Assembly (NCBI GenBank): GCA_023420415.1
Contig: JAEZWF010000033.1
Location: 1 to 64,000, forward strand
DNA length: 64,000 bases
Direction of reading: 5' to 3'
Source: Actinomycetes bacterium
GTDB taxonomy: Bacteria; Actinomycetota; Actinomycetes; Actinomycetales; Dermatophilaceae
Shown: positions 51,578 through 58,811 of the stretch, in pieces
Layout of the letters: every line of letters starts with the position of its first letter
Numbering within the stretch: the stretch's first letter is position 1
The notes under the pieces: model-generated
Databases searched by the model: none
What the model was told of the DNA's origin: nothing
The model's input: only the letters and a program-made list of their open reading frames with translations
Translations under genes and position numbers: made by a program

Positions 51578-52258
51578 TCAGGCTCCCTTCGGGACGGCGA
51601 GGGTGCCGGCGGGCAGACCCTTGGCACGCGGGTAGGACTTGTCGAGCTGGGCGAAGACGATGTAGCGCTCGGCGGCGCTGTACTTGGGGTGGCAGGCGGT
51701 CATCGTCATCCACCGCTCGGTCGGCTTCACGCCGGGCTTGTCCGGCACCGGGGCGATGACCTCGACCGCGGTCGGCAGCACGATCCGGTGGCTCTTGACG
51801 ACGTAGACGAAGTAGGTCGTCTTGGTCTCCACGACCACCTTGTCACCCGGCTGGAGCTTGTCGATGTCGTGGAACGGCCGGCCGTACGTCGTGCGGTGAC
51901 CGGCGACGGCGAAGTTGCCCACCACCCCGGGCATGGCGGTGTCCTTGTAGTGCCCGACGCCCTCGTCGAGGATGTCCAGGTTCGTGCCCTCGAGCACCGG
52001 CCGGGCGTAATCGGCGCCGAGCCGCGGGATGCGCAGGATCGCGAACGCCTCACCGAACGGCACGTCCTTGGGCTTCTCGTTCGCGCTCGCGGGGGCCTGG
52101 CGGAACTCGCGGTCGAGCCGGGCGATCGTCTGGTCCTGCACGCGGTTGGCGGTCACGTCGGTCCACCACAGCTGCCACGCGACGAACAGCAGCAGCACCA
52201 GCCCGGCGGTCACGAGCAGGTCGCCGACGGCACCGAGCGACCAGCGCAGCGCCTTCAC
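51578..52258 (-). CDS. Class E sortase
   Basis: A protein of 226 residues. N-terminal membrane anchor (GDLLVTAGLVLLLFVAWQLWW) and sortase fold with GHRTTYGRPFHDIDKLQPGDKVVVET and WMTMTACHPKYSAAERYIV: the TMTACHP segment contains the catalytic Cys, AGHRTTY the His, and the later Arg completes the site. Class E sortases recognise LAxTG-like motifs and attach surface proteins such as pilins to the wall. No substrate with such a motif was found in the window. The gene overlaps the DUF881 gene by 4 nt. Confidence 0.9.
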   Translation of the reverse strand: MKALRWSLGAVGDLLVTAGLVLLLFVAWQLWWTDVTANRVQDQTIARLDREFRQAPASANEKPKDVPFGEAFAILRIPRLGADYARPVLEGTNLDILDEGVGHYKDTAMPGVVGNFAVAGHRTTYGRPFHDIDKLQPGDKVVVETKTTYFVYVVKSHRIVLPTAVEVIAPVPDKPGVKPTERWMTMTACHPKYSAAERYIVFAQLDKSYPRAKGLPAGTLAVPKGA

Positions 52259-53007
52259 GCGCCGGCCCTCGCGTACTGCAGCGCGGTCGAGCCGGCATAC
52301 GCCGGGAACGTCACGTCGGGCAGGGTCTTCACGTCGTACCCGAGGCCGAGCGCGTCGACGTACTCGCGGTAGATGCCCACGGTGCGGCTGGCGTCGAGCG
52401 CCTGCTGCAGCGCCTGCGGGTCACCCATGGCCCGGATGCGGTAGGGCGGCGAGTAGACGCGGCCCTGGAGGATCAGGGTGTTGCCGACACACCGCACTGC
52501 ACTGGTCGAGATGACCCGCTGGTCCATCAGCATCATCGCCTCGGCTCCGCCTTTCCACAGTGCGTTGACCACTGCCTGCACATCCTGCTGGTGCACGACG
52601 TAGGAGTCGAGCGAGATGCCGTCGGGCAGCGGGTCGGGGACGATCTTGGCGTCGTCGAGGCTCACCTCGAGCGCCGCCCCGCGGACCGGCTGCGTGCCGG
52701 CCGCGAGCGCGAGCGAGTCGGCCTTGCGGGTCAGCTGCGTGACCCGCAGGTCGCCGGGCGCCTGCTGGCTGCTGAGCCGGTCGACCTCCGACTGCACCTG
52801 CTGCAGCTTCTGTCCGGCCAGGGTGTTCTGCCGGGTCTCGGCCCGGATCAGACCGGGCAGGTCACCGCCGGAGGAACGCAGGTCCGTGCCCTTGGCCGTG
52901 GTGGCGCTCGTGGCGAACAGGACCCCGGCCGCGACGGCGACCAGCGGCACGGCCGCGGACCAGAAGGTGGGTCGACGCGTCAACCACGTCAGCTGCTGGC
53001 CCACCAT
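52255..53007 (-). CDS. DUF881-family membrane protein
   Basis: A protein of 250 residues. One N-terminal helix (FWSAAVPLVAVAAGVLFATSAT), a coiled-coil (RAETRQNTLAGQKLQQVQSEVDRLSSQQ) and a DUF881 domain (GAALEVSLDDAKIVPD, then YVVHQQDVQAVVNALWKGGAEAMMLMDQRVI). DUF881 genes are almost always next to crgA and a class E sortase in actinobacteria. TAGCGT followed by 6 nt before the ATG indicates a leaderless transcript, divergent from crgA. It probably belongs to the division or cell-wall cluster. Confidence 0.9.
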   Translation of the reverse strand: MVGQQLTWLTRRPTFWSAAVPLVAVAAGVLFATSATTAKGTDLRSSGGDLPGLIRAETRQNTLAGQKLQQVQSEVDRLSSQQAPGDLRVTQLTRKADSLALAAGTQPVRGAALEVSLDDAKIVPDPLPDGISLDSYVVHQQDVQAVVNALWKGGAEAMMLMDQRVISTSAVRCVGNTLILQGRVYSPPYRIRAMGDPQALQQALDASRTVGIYREYVDALGLGYDVKTLPDVTFPAYAGSTALQYARAGA

Positions 53008-53093
53008 GGCACTACGCTAAGGCACGCCTGACATGGGGCGAACACCGCTCGCCCACACCGATCCCCCTGCCTCGACCTGCAAGGAGCAGTCCC

Positions 53094-53342
53094 GTGCCGG
53101 AGTCCAAGGGTCGCGACAAGCGCGCCTACACCCCGCCCAGCAAGCCCGCGAAGGCCAAGGTCGGGAACCCGGTCTGGTTCGTGCCGGTCATGCTCGCCCT
53201 CATGGTCATCGGCCTGTTCTGGATCGTCGTCTTCTACATCACGTCCCAGCAGTACCCGATCGAGTCGCTCGGCCGGTGGAACCTCGGCGTCGGCTTCGGC
53301 CTCATGCTCGTCGGGTTCGCCATGACGACCCGCTGGCGCTGA
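53094..53342 (+). CDS. crgA: CrgA, cell division regulator
   Basis: A protein of 82 residues starting at GTG. A basic N-terminus (MPESKGRDKRAYTPPSKPAKAKVGNPVWF) precedes two membrane helices (VMLALMVIGLFWIVVFYIT and LGVGFGLMLVGFAMTTRWR). This is the complete CrgA, which links FtsZ, FtsQ and PBPs at the septum in actinobacteria. Position next to DUF881 and ppiA confirms it. A motif-bearing terminator starts 15 bp after the stop. Confidence 0.93.
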   Translation: MPESKGRDKRAYTPPSKPAKAKVGNPVWFVPVMLALMVIGLFWIVVFYITSQQYPIESLGRWNLGVGFGLMLVGFAMTTRWR

Positions 53343-53356
53343 CGCGCCCTCAGCCC

Positions 53357-53405
53357 AAGGCGCCGGTATGCCGCGTGGTCACCACGCGGCATACCGGCGC
53401 CTTTT
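53357..53405 (+). terminator. crgA terminator built from two inverted iterated motifs
   Basis: A perfect inverted repeat with 23-bp arms and a single central base (53357-53403) contains GTATGCCGCGTGGT and its complement, and is followed by TT, making a TTTT run. It is an intrinsic terminator for crgA. Paired inverted copies of a repeated motif serving as terminators are the hallmark of DNA uptake sequences in Neisseria and Haemophilus. Confidence 0.85.
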
Positions 53406-53433
53406 GCGTGGACTCCCCACTGACAAGCCGAGG

Positions 53434-53465
53434 TTGTCCACAGGGTTGTTCACAGCTGGGGACAA
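53434..53465. promoter_or_regulatory. Cluster of three DnaA-type boxes
   Basis: TTGTCCACA (53434-53442, perfect actinobacterial consensus), TTGTTCACA (53446-53454, one change) and TTGTCCCCA on the minus strand (53457-53465, one change) occur within 32 bp between crgA and the rhomboid gene. The rate of DnaA boxes by chance is low. The cluster could be an initiation-control or titration site, or regulate the rhomboid gene. Confidence 0.55.
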
Positions 53466-53496
53466 ATGACAGCCGTGTAATCCAGCTCGGTCCGGT

Positions 53497-54396
53497 TCAG
53501 CCGAACGGGGTCGCCAAGGGCGCGGGATAGAGCGAGTACTTCCACAGCGCGACCGCCACGATCACGGCGAGTACTCCGGCGAGCGCGGGCAGCTGCCAGC
53601 GACGCCGCGCCGGCGAGCTGAGCCCGGCGATGACGGCCGCGCAGGCCGCGCCGGTGAGGAAGCCACCGAGGTGGGCCTGCCAGGCGATGTTGGGGAAGAC
53701 GAACCCGATGACGGCGTTGATGACCAGCGTGCCGTACATGCCCGCGGAGGAGAGCCCGAGCTTGCGGTTCAGTACGAGCAGCGCACCGAACAGGCCGAAC
53801 ACCGCACCGGACGCACCCACCGTGCCGGCGCCCCAGAAGAGCTCGTACGGCGGGGCATAGGGGATGGGCCGCGGTGACTGGAACAGCATGTACGCGACCG
53901 AACCGCCGATGGCGCTGACGAGGTACAGCACGGCGTAGCGGACCGAACCGAGCAGCCGCTCGAGGTACTGCCCGCCAACCATCCACAGCGCCAGCATGTT
54001 GAACAGGATGTGCGCGATGCCGCCGTGCGCGAACGCCGCGGTGAGGAACCGCCACGGCTCCTCGCGCGCCGGGCCGGGGTCGAACAAGATCTCCTCGGTC
54101 AGCCCGGGCCGCACCGTCTGGGCCAGGAAGACGACGACACAGATCGCGATGATCGCGTAGGTCACGACCGGCGTCTGCTGGACGCGTCCGCCGAAGGGGG
54201 TGCGCCGCGGACGGTCCGCCTTGCTCGACTGGCGCACGCAGTCGACGCACTGCATGCCCACGGCGGCCGGGCGCTGGCAGTCGGGGCAGGCCGGCCGGTT
54301 GCACCGCTGGCAGCGCACATAGGACACCCGGTCCGGGTGCCGCGGGCAGGTCGGTGGGGCCTGCGGCGTCGCCTGGTATGCCGTGTCGTCACTCAT
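53497..54396 (-). CDS. Rhomboid-family intramembrane serine protease
   Basis: A protein of 299 residues. An N-terminal zinc-binding region (CPRHPDRVSYVRCQRCNRPACPDCQRPAAVGMQCVDC) precedes six membrane helices. GTVGASGAVFGLFGALLVL carries the catalytic Ser and NIAWQAHLGGFLTG the His; LFNMLALWMVG is the HN-type region. The enzyme cuts membrane proteins within the bilayer. In Mycobacterium a rhomboid lies in the same position next to crgA and ppiA. The three DnaA boxes lie 32-63 bp beyond its stop. Confidence 0.92.
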   Translation of the reverse strand: MSDDTAYQATPQAPPTCPRHPDRVSYVRCQRCNRPACPDCQRPAAVGMQCVDCVRQSSKADRPRRTPFGGRVQQTPVVTYAIIAICVVVFLAQTVRPGLTEEILFDPGPAREEPWRFLTAAFAHGGIAHILFNMLALWMVGGQYLERLLGSVRYAVLYLVSAIGGSVAYMLFQSPRPIPYAPPYELFWGAGTVGASGAVFGLFGALLVLNRKLGLSSAGMYGTLVINAVIGFVFPNIAWQAHLGGFLTGAACAAVIAGLSSPARRRWQLPALAGVLAVIVAVALWKYSLYPAPLATPFG

Positions 54397-54419
54397 GTGT
54401 CGTGCCTTGCCTTCGCGGG

Positions 54420-54463
54420 TTCGAGGTGTTCGGCCACCGGGTCTGGTGGCTGAACACCTCGAA
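54420..54463 (-). terminator. Terminator hairpin after ppiA
   Basis: TTCGAGGTGTTCGGCCACC (54420-54438) pairs with GGTGGCTGAACACCTCGAA (54445-54463) over 19 positions with one G-U pair and a 6-nt loop. It begins 17 bp past the ppiA stop. No T-run is present. It is the probable end of the ppiA transcript, before the rhomboid promoter. Confidence 0.75.
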
Positions 54464-54479
54464 CCGACGGGTCGGCGGG

Positions 54480-54998
54480 TCAGTCGTTGACGACGACCTG
54501 CTCGATGACAACGTCCTGGGCCGGCTTGTCGTTCGCACCGGTCGGGACGGCGGCGATCTTGTCGACGACCTCACGGCTCGGGCCGTCGGCCACCTCGCCG
54601 AAGATCGTGTGCTTGCCCTGCAGCCAGGTGGTGGGGCCGACGGTGATGAAGAACTGGGAACCGTTGGTGCCCTTGCCCATCCGCTTGCCGGCGTTGGCCA
54701 TGGCGAGCATGTAGGGCTTGGTGAAGTCCTTGTCGGGGCTGATCTCGTCGTCGAAGGTGTAGCCGGGGCCGCCGAAGCCCTGACCCACCGGGCAGCCGCC
54801 CTGGATCATGAAGCCGGGGATGATCCGGTGGAAGATCAGGCCGTCGTAGAACGGCGTGGGGTTGGTGCGGCCCGCGTCGTCGCGGTACTCCTGCTCGCCC
54901 TTGGCGAGGCCGATGAAGTTGCGCACGGTCTTGGGCGCAGCGTCGGGGAACAGCGTGACGTTGATGTCGCCGTAGTTGGTCTTGAGGGTGACGTCCAT
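54480..54998 (-). CDS. ppiA: Peptidyl-prolyl cis-trans isomerase (cyclophilin)
   Basis: A protein of 172 residues with a cyclophilin domain: VRNFIGLAKGEQEYRD, FYDGLIFHRIIPGFMIQGGCPVGQGFGGPGYTF, MANAGKRMGKGTNGSQFFITVGPTTWLQGKHTIFGEV. Active-site Arg, Phe and Gln are present. It isomerises Xaa-Pro bonds. No signal peptide, so it is cytosolic. ppiA is the next gene of the near-origin cluster in Mycobacterium, and this order confirms it. The ATG at 54998 is unambiguous. Confidence 0.94.
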   Translation of the reverse strand: MDVTLKTNYGDINVTLFPDAAPKTVRNFIGLAKGEQEYRDDAGRTNPTPFYDGLIFHRIIPGFMIQGGCPVGQGFGGPGYTFDDEISPDKDFTKPYMLAMANAGKRMGKGTNGSQFFITVGPTTWLQGKHTIFGEVADGPSREVVDKIAAVPTGANDKPAQDVVIEQVVVND

Positions 54999-55194
54999 GC
55001 GCTCATCCTTCCATGCGGGCGCGGACCTGCCCGCCCGCGGCTGGCCGCGGTGGCCACGCCGGACACGACCCGCGACCACGCGGCATACGTCTCACTGCGC
55101 ACCCCCGGGCTTGCCGACCAGCGCAAACTTGACAGGATGGGAGGCAAACCCGGTTCCCACCGGAACCGGCACCAGACATGTGTAGGAGGCACGG

Positions 55195-56109
55195 GTGTTC
55201 CGTACCAAGAGCAAGACCGAGCAGGCCGCCGAGACGGTGAGCAACACCGCCCAGAGCGCCGCCGACTACGCCGCGGCGCTCAAGGAGCGCGTGGCACCGG
55301 CGGCGGGCGTGGCCAAGGACCGCGCCAGCGCCGCTGCCGAGAAGGCCAAGCCGCACGTCGAGGCCGCCCGCGACTGGGCCAAGCCGCACGTCGACCACGG
55401 CATCGAGGTCGCCGCCCCCAAGGTGCAGGGTGCCGTCGAGGGTCTCGCGCCCAAGGTCGACCAGGCCCGCGACACCATCGTCGACTCGGTGCTGCCGCGC
55501 ATCGCCGAGGCCGTGGCCACGATCGCCGCCGCGTCGACTGCCGCCAAGGAGGGCGCGACCGAGGCCGCCGACCGCTCCGGTGACGCCTTCTCCGTCCTCA
55601 AGGGTGACGCGGTCGCCAAGCCCAAGCGCAACAAGGGCAAGCTGCTGATCTTCCTCGGTGTCGTGGCTGCCGCCGCTGCGGCCTTTGCGGCGTTCCGCAA
55701 GAGCGCCCCGCGGGAGGACCCGTGGGCCACCCCGCTCGACGACCCGTACACCGCGCCGTCGACCGGTCGCGCGTCCACCCTCGGTGGGGCCGGTGGGGCC
55801 GGTGCCGCCGGTGCCGGCTCGAGCGGCTCGAGCGGCACCGCCGCCGACAAGGTCTCCTCGCTCGCCGACGCGGCCAAGGAGAAGGCGACCGCCGCCAAGG
55901 ACAAGGCGGCCGAGGTCGCCCACGACGTCACCGACAAGGCGAAGGACCTGGCCGACAAGGCCAAGGACACGGCGGCGGACGCCAAGGACCGCGCCTCCGA
56001 CCGCGCCGACGACGCCAAGGACGTGGCCCGGGACGCCAAGGGTGTGGCGAACGACGCCGCCGACGACGCCAAGGACGTCGCGCAGGACGCGAAGAACAAG
56101 CTCGACTGA
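55195..56109 (+). CDS. LEA-like, highly helical protein with one membrane segment
   Basis: A protein of 304 residues starting at GTG with AGGAGG upstream. Most of the chain is Ala, Lys, Asp and Glu in amphipathic repeats of AxDKAKDxA type (KDKAAEVAHDVTDKAKDLAD), as in LEA desiccation proteins and apolipoprotein-like bundles. One hydrophobic segment (LLIFLGVVAAAAAAFAAF, about residues 140-157) and a Gly/Ser linker split it into two parts. It may stabilise envelope or nucleoid under stress. A terminator hairpin follows. Confidence 0.75.
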   Translation: MFRTKSKTEQAAETVSNTAQSAADYAAALKERVAPAAGVAKDRASAAAEKAKPHVEAARDWAKPHVDHGIEVAAPKVQGAVEGLAPKVDQARDTIVDSVLPRIAEAVATIAAASTAAKEGATEAADRSGDAFSVLKGDAVAKPKRNKGKLLIFLGVVAAAAAAFAAFRKSAPREDPWATPLDDPYTAPSTGRASTLGGAGGAGAAGAGSSGSSGTAADKVSSLADAAKEKATAAKDKAAEVAHDVTDKAKDLADKAKDTAADAKDRASDRADDAKDVARDAKGVANDAADDAKDVAQDAKNKLD

Positions 56110-56132
56110 GACCTCTCACCACGAGCCGACGA

Positions 56133-56165
56133 TCAGGCCACCACCCCGTGCGGGTGGTGGCCTGA
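56133..56165 (+). terminator. Terminator hairpin after the LEA-like gene
   Basis: TCAGGCCACCACCC (56133-56146) pairs with GGGTGGTGGCCTGA (56152-56165) around the loop CGTGC. A stable 14-bp stem that starts 24 bp after the stop, with no T-run. It separates the LEA-like gene from the MauE operon. Confidence 0.75.
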
Positions 56166-56199
56166 CTCGTGTGCGGCCGCGAGGTAGCGTGGCGCCCTG

Positions 56200-56727
56200 A
56201 TGTGGGACGTCCTGGCCGGTCCGTACCTCGCTGCGGCGGGGCTCCTCGTCGCGGCCGGTGCCCCCAAGGTGGTCGACCCGATGAACCTCGTGCGCGCCAT
56301 CCGCGCCGCCGGTCTGCCGGCGGGGCACACGGTGGTGCGTCTCGGCGCGCTCGCCGAGGTGGTCGTGGGCCTGTGGGCGCTCATCGCGCCGGGCCGGTAT
56401 GCCGCGACGCTCGTCGCCGCGGCATACCTCGCCTTCACGGTGTTCGTCGTGCGCGTGCTGCGCCGTGGTGGCGTGGTGGGGTCGTGCGGGTGCTTCGGCA
56501 AGGCCGACACTCCGGCGACCGGGACGCACGCGGTGCTCACCGGCGCCGCGGCGCTGGTGGCCGCGGCGGTCGCCGTCGACCCGCCGGTGTCCGCGTGGAG
56601 TGGCGCGGACGCGGTCACCTGGACCACCGTCGCCCTGGCCGCGCTGGTCGGCTTCCTCGCCTGGCAGGTCATGGCCGTCCTGCCGACCTTGACCCCCGCT
56701 GCCGTCCGCAGCACCGGAAGGAGCTGA
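56200..56727 (+). CDS. MauE/DoxX-like membrane protein
   Basis: A protein of 175 residues with four membrane helices. LAAAGLLVAAGAPKVVDP is the DoxX/MauE start, and GGVVGSCGCFGKADTPATG holds two close cysteines (Cys96, Cys98) in the conserved CxCFG loop of MauE. MauE with MauD forms disulfides in the small subunit of methylamine dehydrogenase. Here it is the first gene of a group ending in a Cys-rich secreted protein. TAGCGT 11 nt before the ATG suggests a leaderless start. The iterated motif encodes YAA and AAY in one helix. Confidence 0.8.
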   Translation: MWDVLAGPYLAAAGLLVAAGAPKVVDPMNLVRAIRAAGLPAGHTVVRLGALAEVVVGLWALIAPGRYAATLVAAAYLAFTVFVVRVLRRGGVVGSCGCFGKADTPATGTHAVLTGAAALVAAAVAVDPPVSAWSGADAVTWTTVALAALVGFLAWQVMAVLPTLTPAAVRSTGRS

Positions 56728-56728
56728 C

Positions 56729-57595
56729 GTGCTCGCCGCCGTCATCGTCGAAGGAGTGGCGATCCTGCTGCTCGGGCTGCTCGTCCTGGGTCTGTTGCGC
56801 AGCCACGCGCTGATCCTCAAGGCCCTGCACGAGCTCGGTGCCGGGCTCGAGCTGGAGCGCGAGGCCGGCACCGGTGCCACGACCGCGACGACCGGCGGCA
56901 CACCCGGTCCGGTGCCCGTCGAGCTCGAGACCGGCGTCGTGCCGGCGACCCGCCACGACTCGGCCACCGGGCACGACATCGTCGGCACCGGGCTGGACGA
57001 CCGGGCCCGCACCGTCGAGGTGACCGCGCCCGGGACGCGGTCCCTGCTGGCGTTCCTGTCCAGCGGGTGCAGCGTGTGCCAGACGTTCTGGGAGGAGTTC
57101 CAGGGTGAGGTCGACGTGCCCGGCGGCGCGACGCTGCGCGTGGTGACCAAGGGCCCCGAGGACGAGTCGCCGAGCGCGCTGAAGAAGCTCGCCGGGCCGC
57201 TCGACGTCGTCCAGTCGAGCCGGGCCTGGGTCGACTACGACATCCCCGGCTCGCCCTACTTCGTCTTCGTCGAGGGTGGCACGGTCACCGGCGAGGGCTC
57301 TGCCACGACCTGGCCGCAGGTGCGAGACCTCATGGCGCAGGGCGTGGCCGAGACGGCGGAGGCGCGGTCGGCGGCCGGTCGGCAGGGCCCCGGGACCCTC
57401 GTGGGCGGCACGCCCGAGCGCGACAGCATCCCTCGGATCGACGCCGAGCTGCGCGACGCCGGGATCGAGCCCGGGCACCCGAGCCTCTACGAGTCACCCG
57501 ACGCCGCACCCCACGAGACTGGTGCCCACGAGCCGGAAGCGCACGAGGCCATGTCGCACGAGGCCACGTCGCACGAGCAGCAGCACCGCCCGTGA
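56729..57595 (+). CDS. Membrane-anchored thioredoxin-like protein (MauD-like role)
   Basis: A protein of 288 residues. One N-terminal membrane helix (VAILLLGLLVLGLL) anchors a thioredoxin-fold domain with redox motif CSVC (Cys114, Cys117) in SLLAFLSSGCSVCQTF and GSPYFVFVEGGTVTGEG as the cis-Pro region. The C-terminus is His/Glu-rich (HETGAHEPEAHEAMSHEATSHEQQH). It starts one base after the MauE-like gene. The probable job is oxidising or isomerising disulfides outside the membrane, with MauE and the CcdA-like protein supplying electrons. GTG start. Confidence 0.78.
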   Translation: MLAAVIVEGVAILLLGLLVLGLLRSHALILKALHELGAGLELEREAGTGATTATTGGTPGPVPVELETGVVPATRHDSATGHDIVGTGLDDRARTVEVTAPGTRSLLAFLSSGCSVCQTFWEEFQGEVDVPGGATLRVVTKGPEDESPSALKKLAGPLDVVQSSRAWVDYDIPGSPYFVFVEGGTVTGEGSATTWPQVRDLMAQGVAETAEARSAAGRQGPGTLVGGTPERDSIPRIDAELRDAGIEPGHPSLYESPDAAPHETGAHEPEAHEAMSHEATSHEQQHRP

Positions 57596-57672
57596 CCGCG
57601 ACCTCCCTCGCCCTCGTCCTGGGGGTGCCCATGGCGGTGGTCGCCGCCACCCGCGCGACCTGGTCGCCTTGA
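57592..57672 (+). CDS. 26-residue hydrophobic peptide, coupled
   Basis: GTG at 57592 overlaps the stop of the preceding gene (GTGA). The frame reads MTATSLALVLGVPMAVVAAT and ends RATWSP. It is a short hydrophobic helix. The exact 4-nt overlap supports translation, but its length is near the limit of detection. Its stop lies 9 nt before the next start. It may be a small subunit or just a coupling device. Confidence 0.35.
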   Translation: MTATSLALVLGVPMAVVAATRATWSP

Positions 57673-57681
57673 GGTGAGTCG

Positions 57682-58281
57682 ATGCTCTCGAGCATCAGCC
57701 CGCTCGGTGAGCGGGCACGGCACTCGCGCTGGTGGCTGACCACCGCGGCATACCTCCTCGGCTCCATCGCCGGAGGCCTCGCGTTGGGGGCGCTCTTCGC
57801 GCTCCTCGGCGCACTCGTCCCCACCTCCGTGCGCACCTCGCCCGTGGCGCTGGTCGTCGTGGCCGCGCTGCTGCTGCTCGGGCTGGCCCTCGACCTGCGC
57901 GTGGGCGGCACCGAGCTGCCGTCGTGGCGGCGGCAGGTCGACGTGGCATGGCTCGACCGCTACCGCGGGTGGGTGATGGGGCTGGGTTTCGGGGGGCAGC
58001 TCGGCTTCGGCCTGGTCACGATCATCACCAGCTCGACGACGTATGCCGTGGCGTTGCTGGCCGCGCTGTCCGGTGACCTGGGCGCGGGGCTGGTCATCGG
58101 GGGGACGTTCGGCCTGGTGCGTGCGCTGCCGTCGCTGCTGATGGGTGGCGTGCGGGATCCCGAGGCGCTGCACCGGGTGTTCGGGCTGGTCGAACGTGCG
58201 GCCCGGCCGGTGGACCGCGTCGCTATGGTGGCTCTGGGAGGAGCAGCGACGACGCTGCTCGTGGCGGCGATCGGGAGCTGA
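57682..58281 (+). CDS. CcdA/DsbD-like membrane protein
   Basis: A protein of 199 residues with about five to six helices (LLGSIAGGLALGALFALLGALVPT and ALVVVAALLLLGLALDL). It looks like the cytochrome c biogenesis CcdA/DsbD membrane group that passes reducing power through the membrane, but the paired cysteines of classical CcdA are absent, which weakens the call. GAGGTGA precedes the ATG. Position in the operon supports a disulfide-handling complex. Confidence 0.55.
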   Translation: MLSSISPLGERARHSRWWLTTAAYLLGSIAGGLALGALFALLGALVPTSVRTSPVALVVVAALLLLGLALDLRVGGTELPSWRRQVDVAWLDRYRGWVMGLGFGGQLGFGLVTIITSSTTYAVALLAALSGDLGAGLVIGGTFGLVRALPSLLMGGVRDPEALHRVFGLVERAARPVDRVAMVALGGAATTLLVAAIGS

Positions 58282-58283
58282 GC

Positions 58284-58811
58284 ATGGCTGACGGTTTTGG
58301 ACTGGGCGTCGACGCCCCGCGTGGCTGGCACGTGGAGGTGAGCCGACAGCCCGGCGCCGAGCCCCCGACCGTGTCGGCCACCGGTCGCACCGCCGTGCCC
58401 GTCGACGAGCAGGGTGACGTCACACGCGGCGTGCTGCACGCCTGCACCCGCGCGCTTCCCGCCGACCGCGGTGACTTCGGCAGTGGCGCGGTCGACCTGC
58501 TCGGCCCGGACGACATCTTCGTGGCCCTCGTCGACTACGGCGCCGACGTGGCCGACCAGGGACTCTTCGAACGGCAGGGCATCCCCAAGCTCGCGCCGTC
58601 GCAGTTCGCGCCGAACCGGCTCCAGCGGCCGCTGCCCGGGATGAGCGCCAACCAGCAGTTCTTCAGCGTGGGTGGGCGGGCGTTCTGCCTCTTCACGGTG
58701 CTAGGCAGCCACGCACGCCGGATGGCGTCGGTGCCGCGGGCCGCCCAGCTCGTGAAAGGCCTGCGCATCACCGAACGCGACACCTTGAAGCGGCAGGGAG
58801 GACGACCGTGA
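58284..58811 (+). CDS. Unknown protein upstream of the Cys-rich LGFP protein
   Basis: A protein of 175 residues. No family is recognised. It contains GRTAVPVDEQGDVTRGVLHACTRALPADRGDFG and LVDYGADVADQGLFERQGIPKLAPSQFAPNRLQRPLPG, no signal peptide and no membrane helix. Two cysteines are separate. It starts 2 nt after the CcdA-like stop and overlaps the Cys-rich gene by 4 nt (GTGA), so it is likely a dedicated partner, perhaps a chaperone for the Tat substrate. Confidence 0.6.
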   Translation: MADGFGLGVDAPRGWHVEVSRQPGAEPPTVSATGRTAVPVDEQGDVTRGVLHACTRALPADRGDFGSGAVDLLGPDDIFVALVDYGADVADQGLFERQGIPKLAPSQFAPNRLQRPLPGMSANQQFFSVGGRAFCLFTVLGSHARRMASVPRAAQLVKGLRITERDTLKRQGGRP

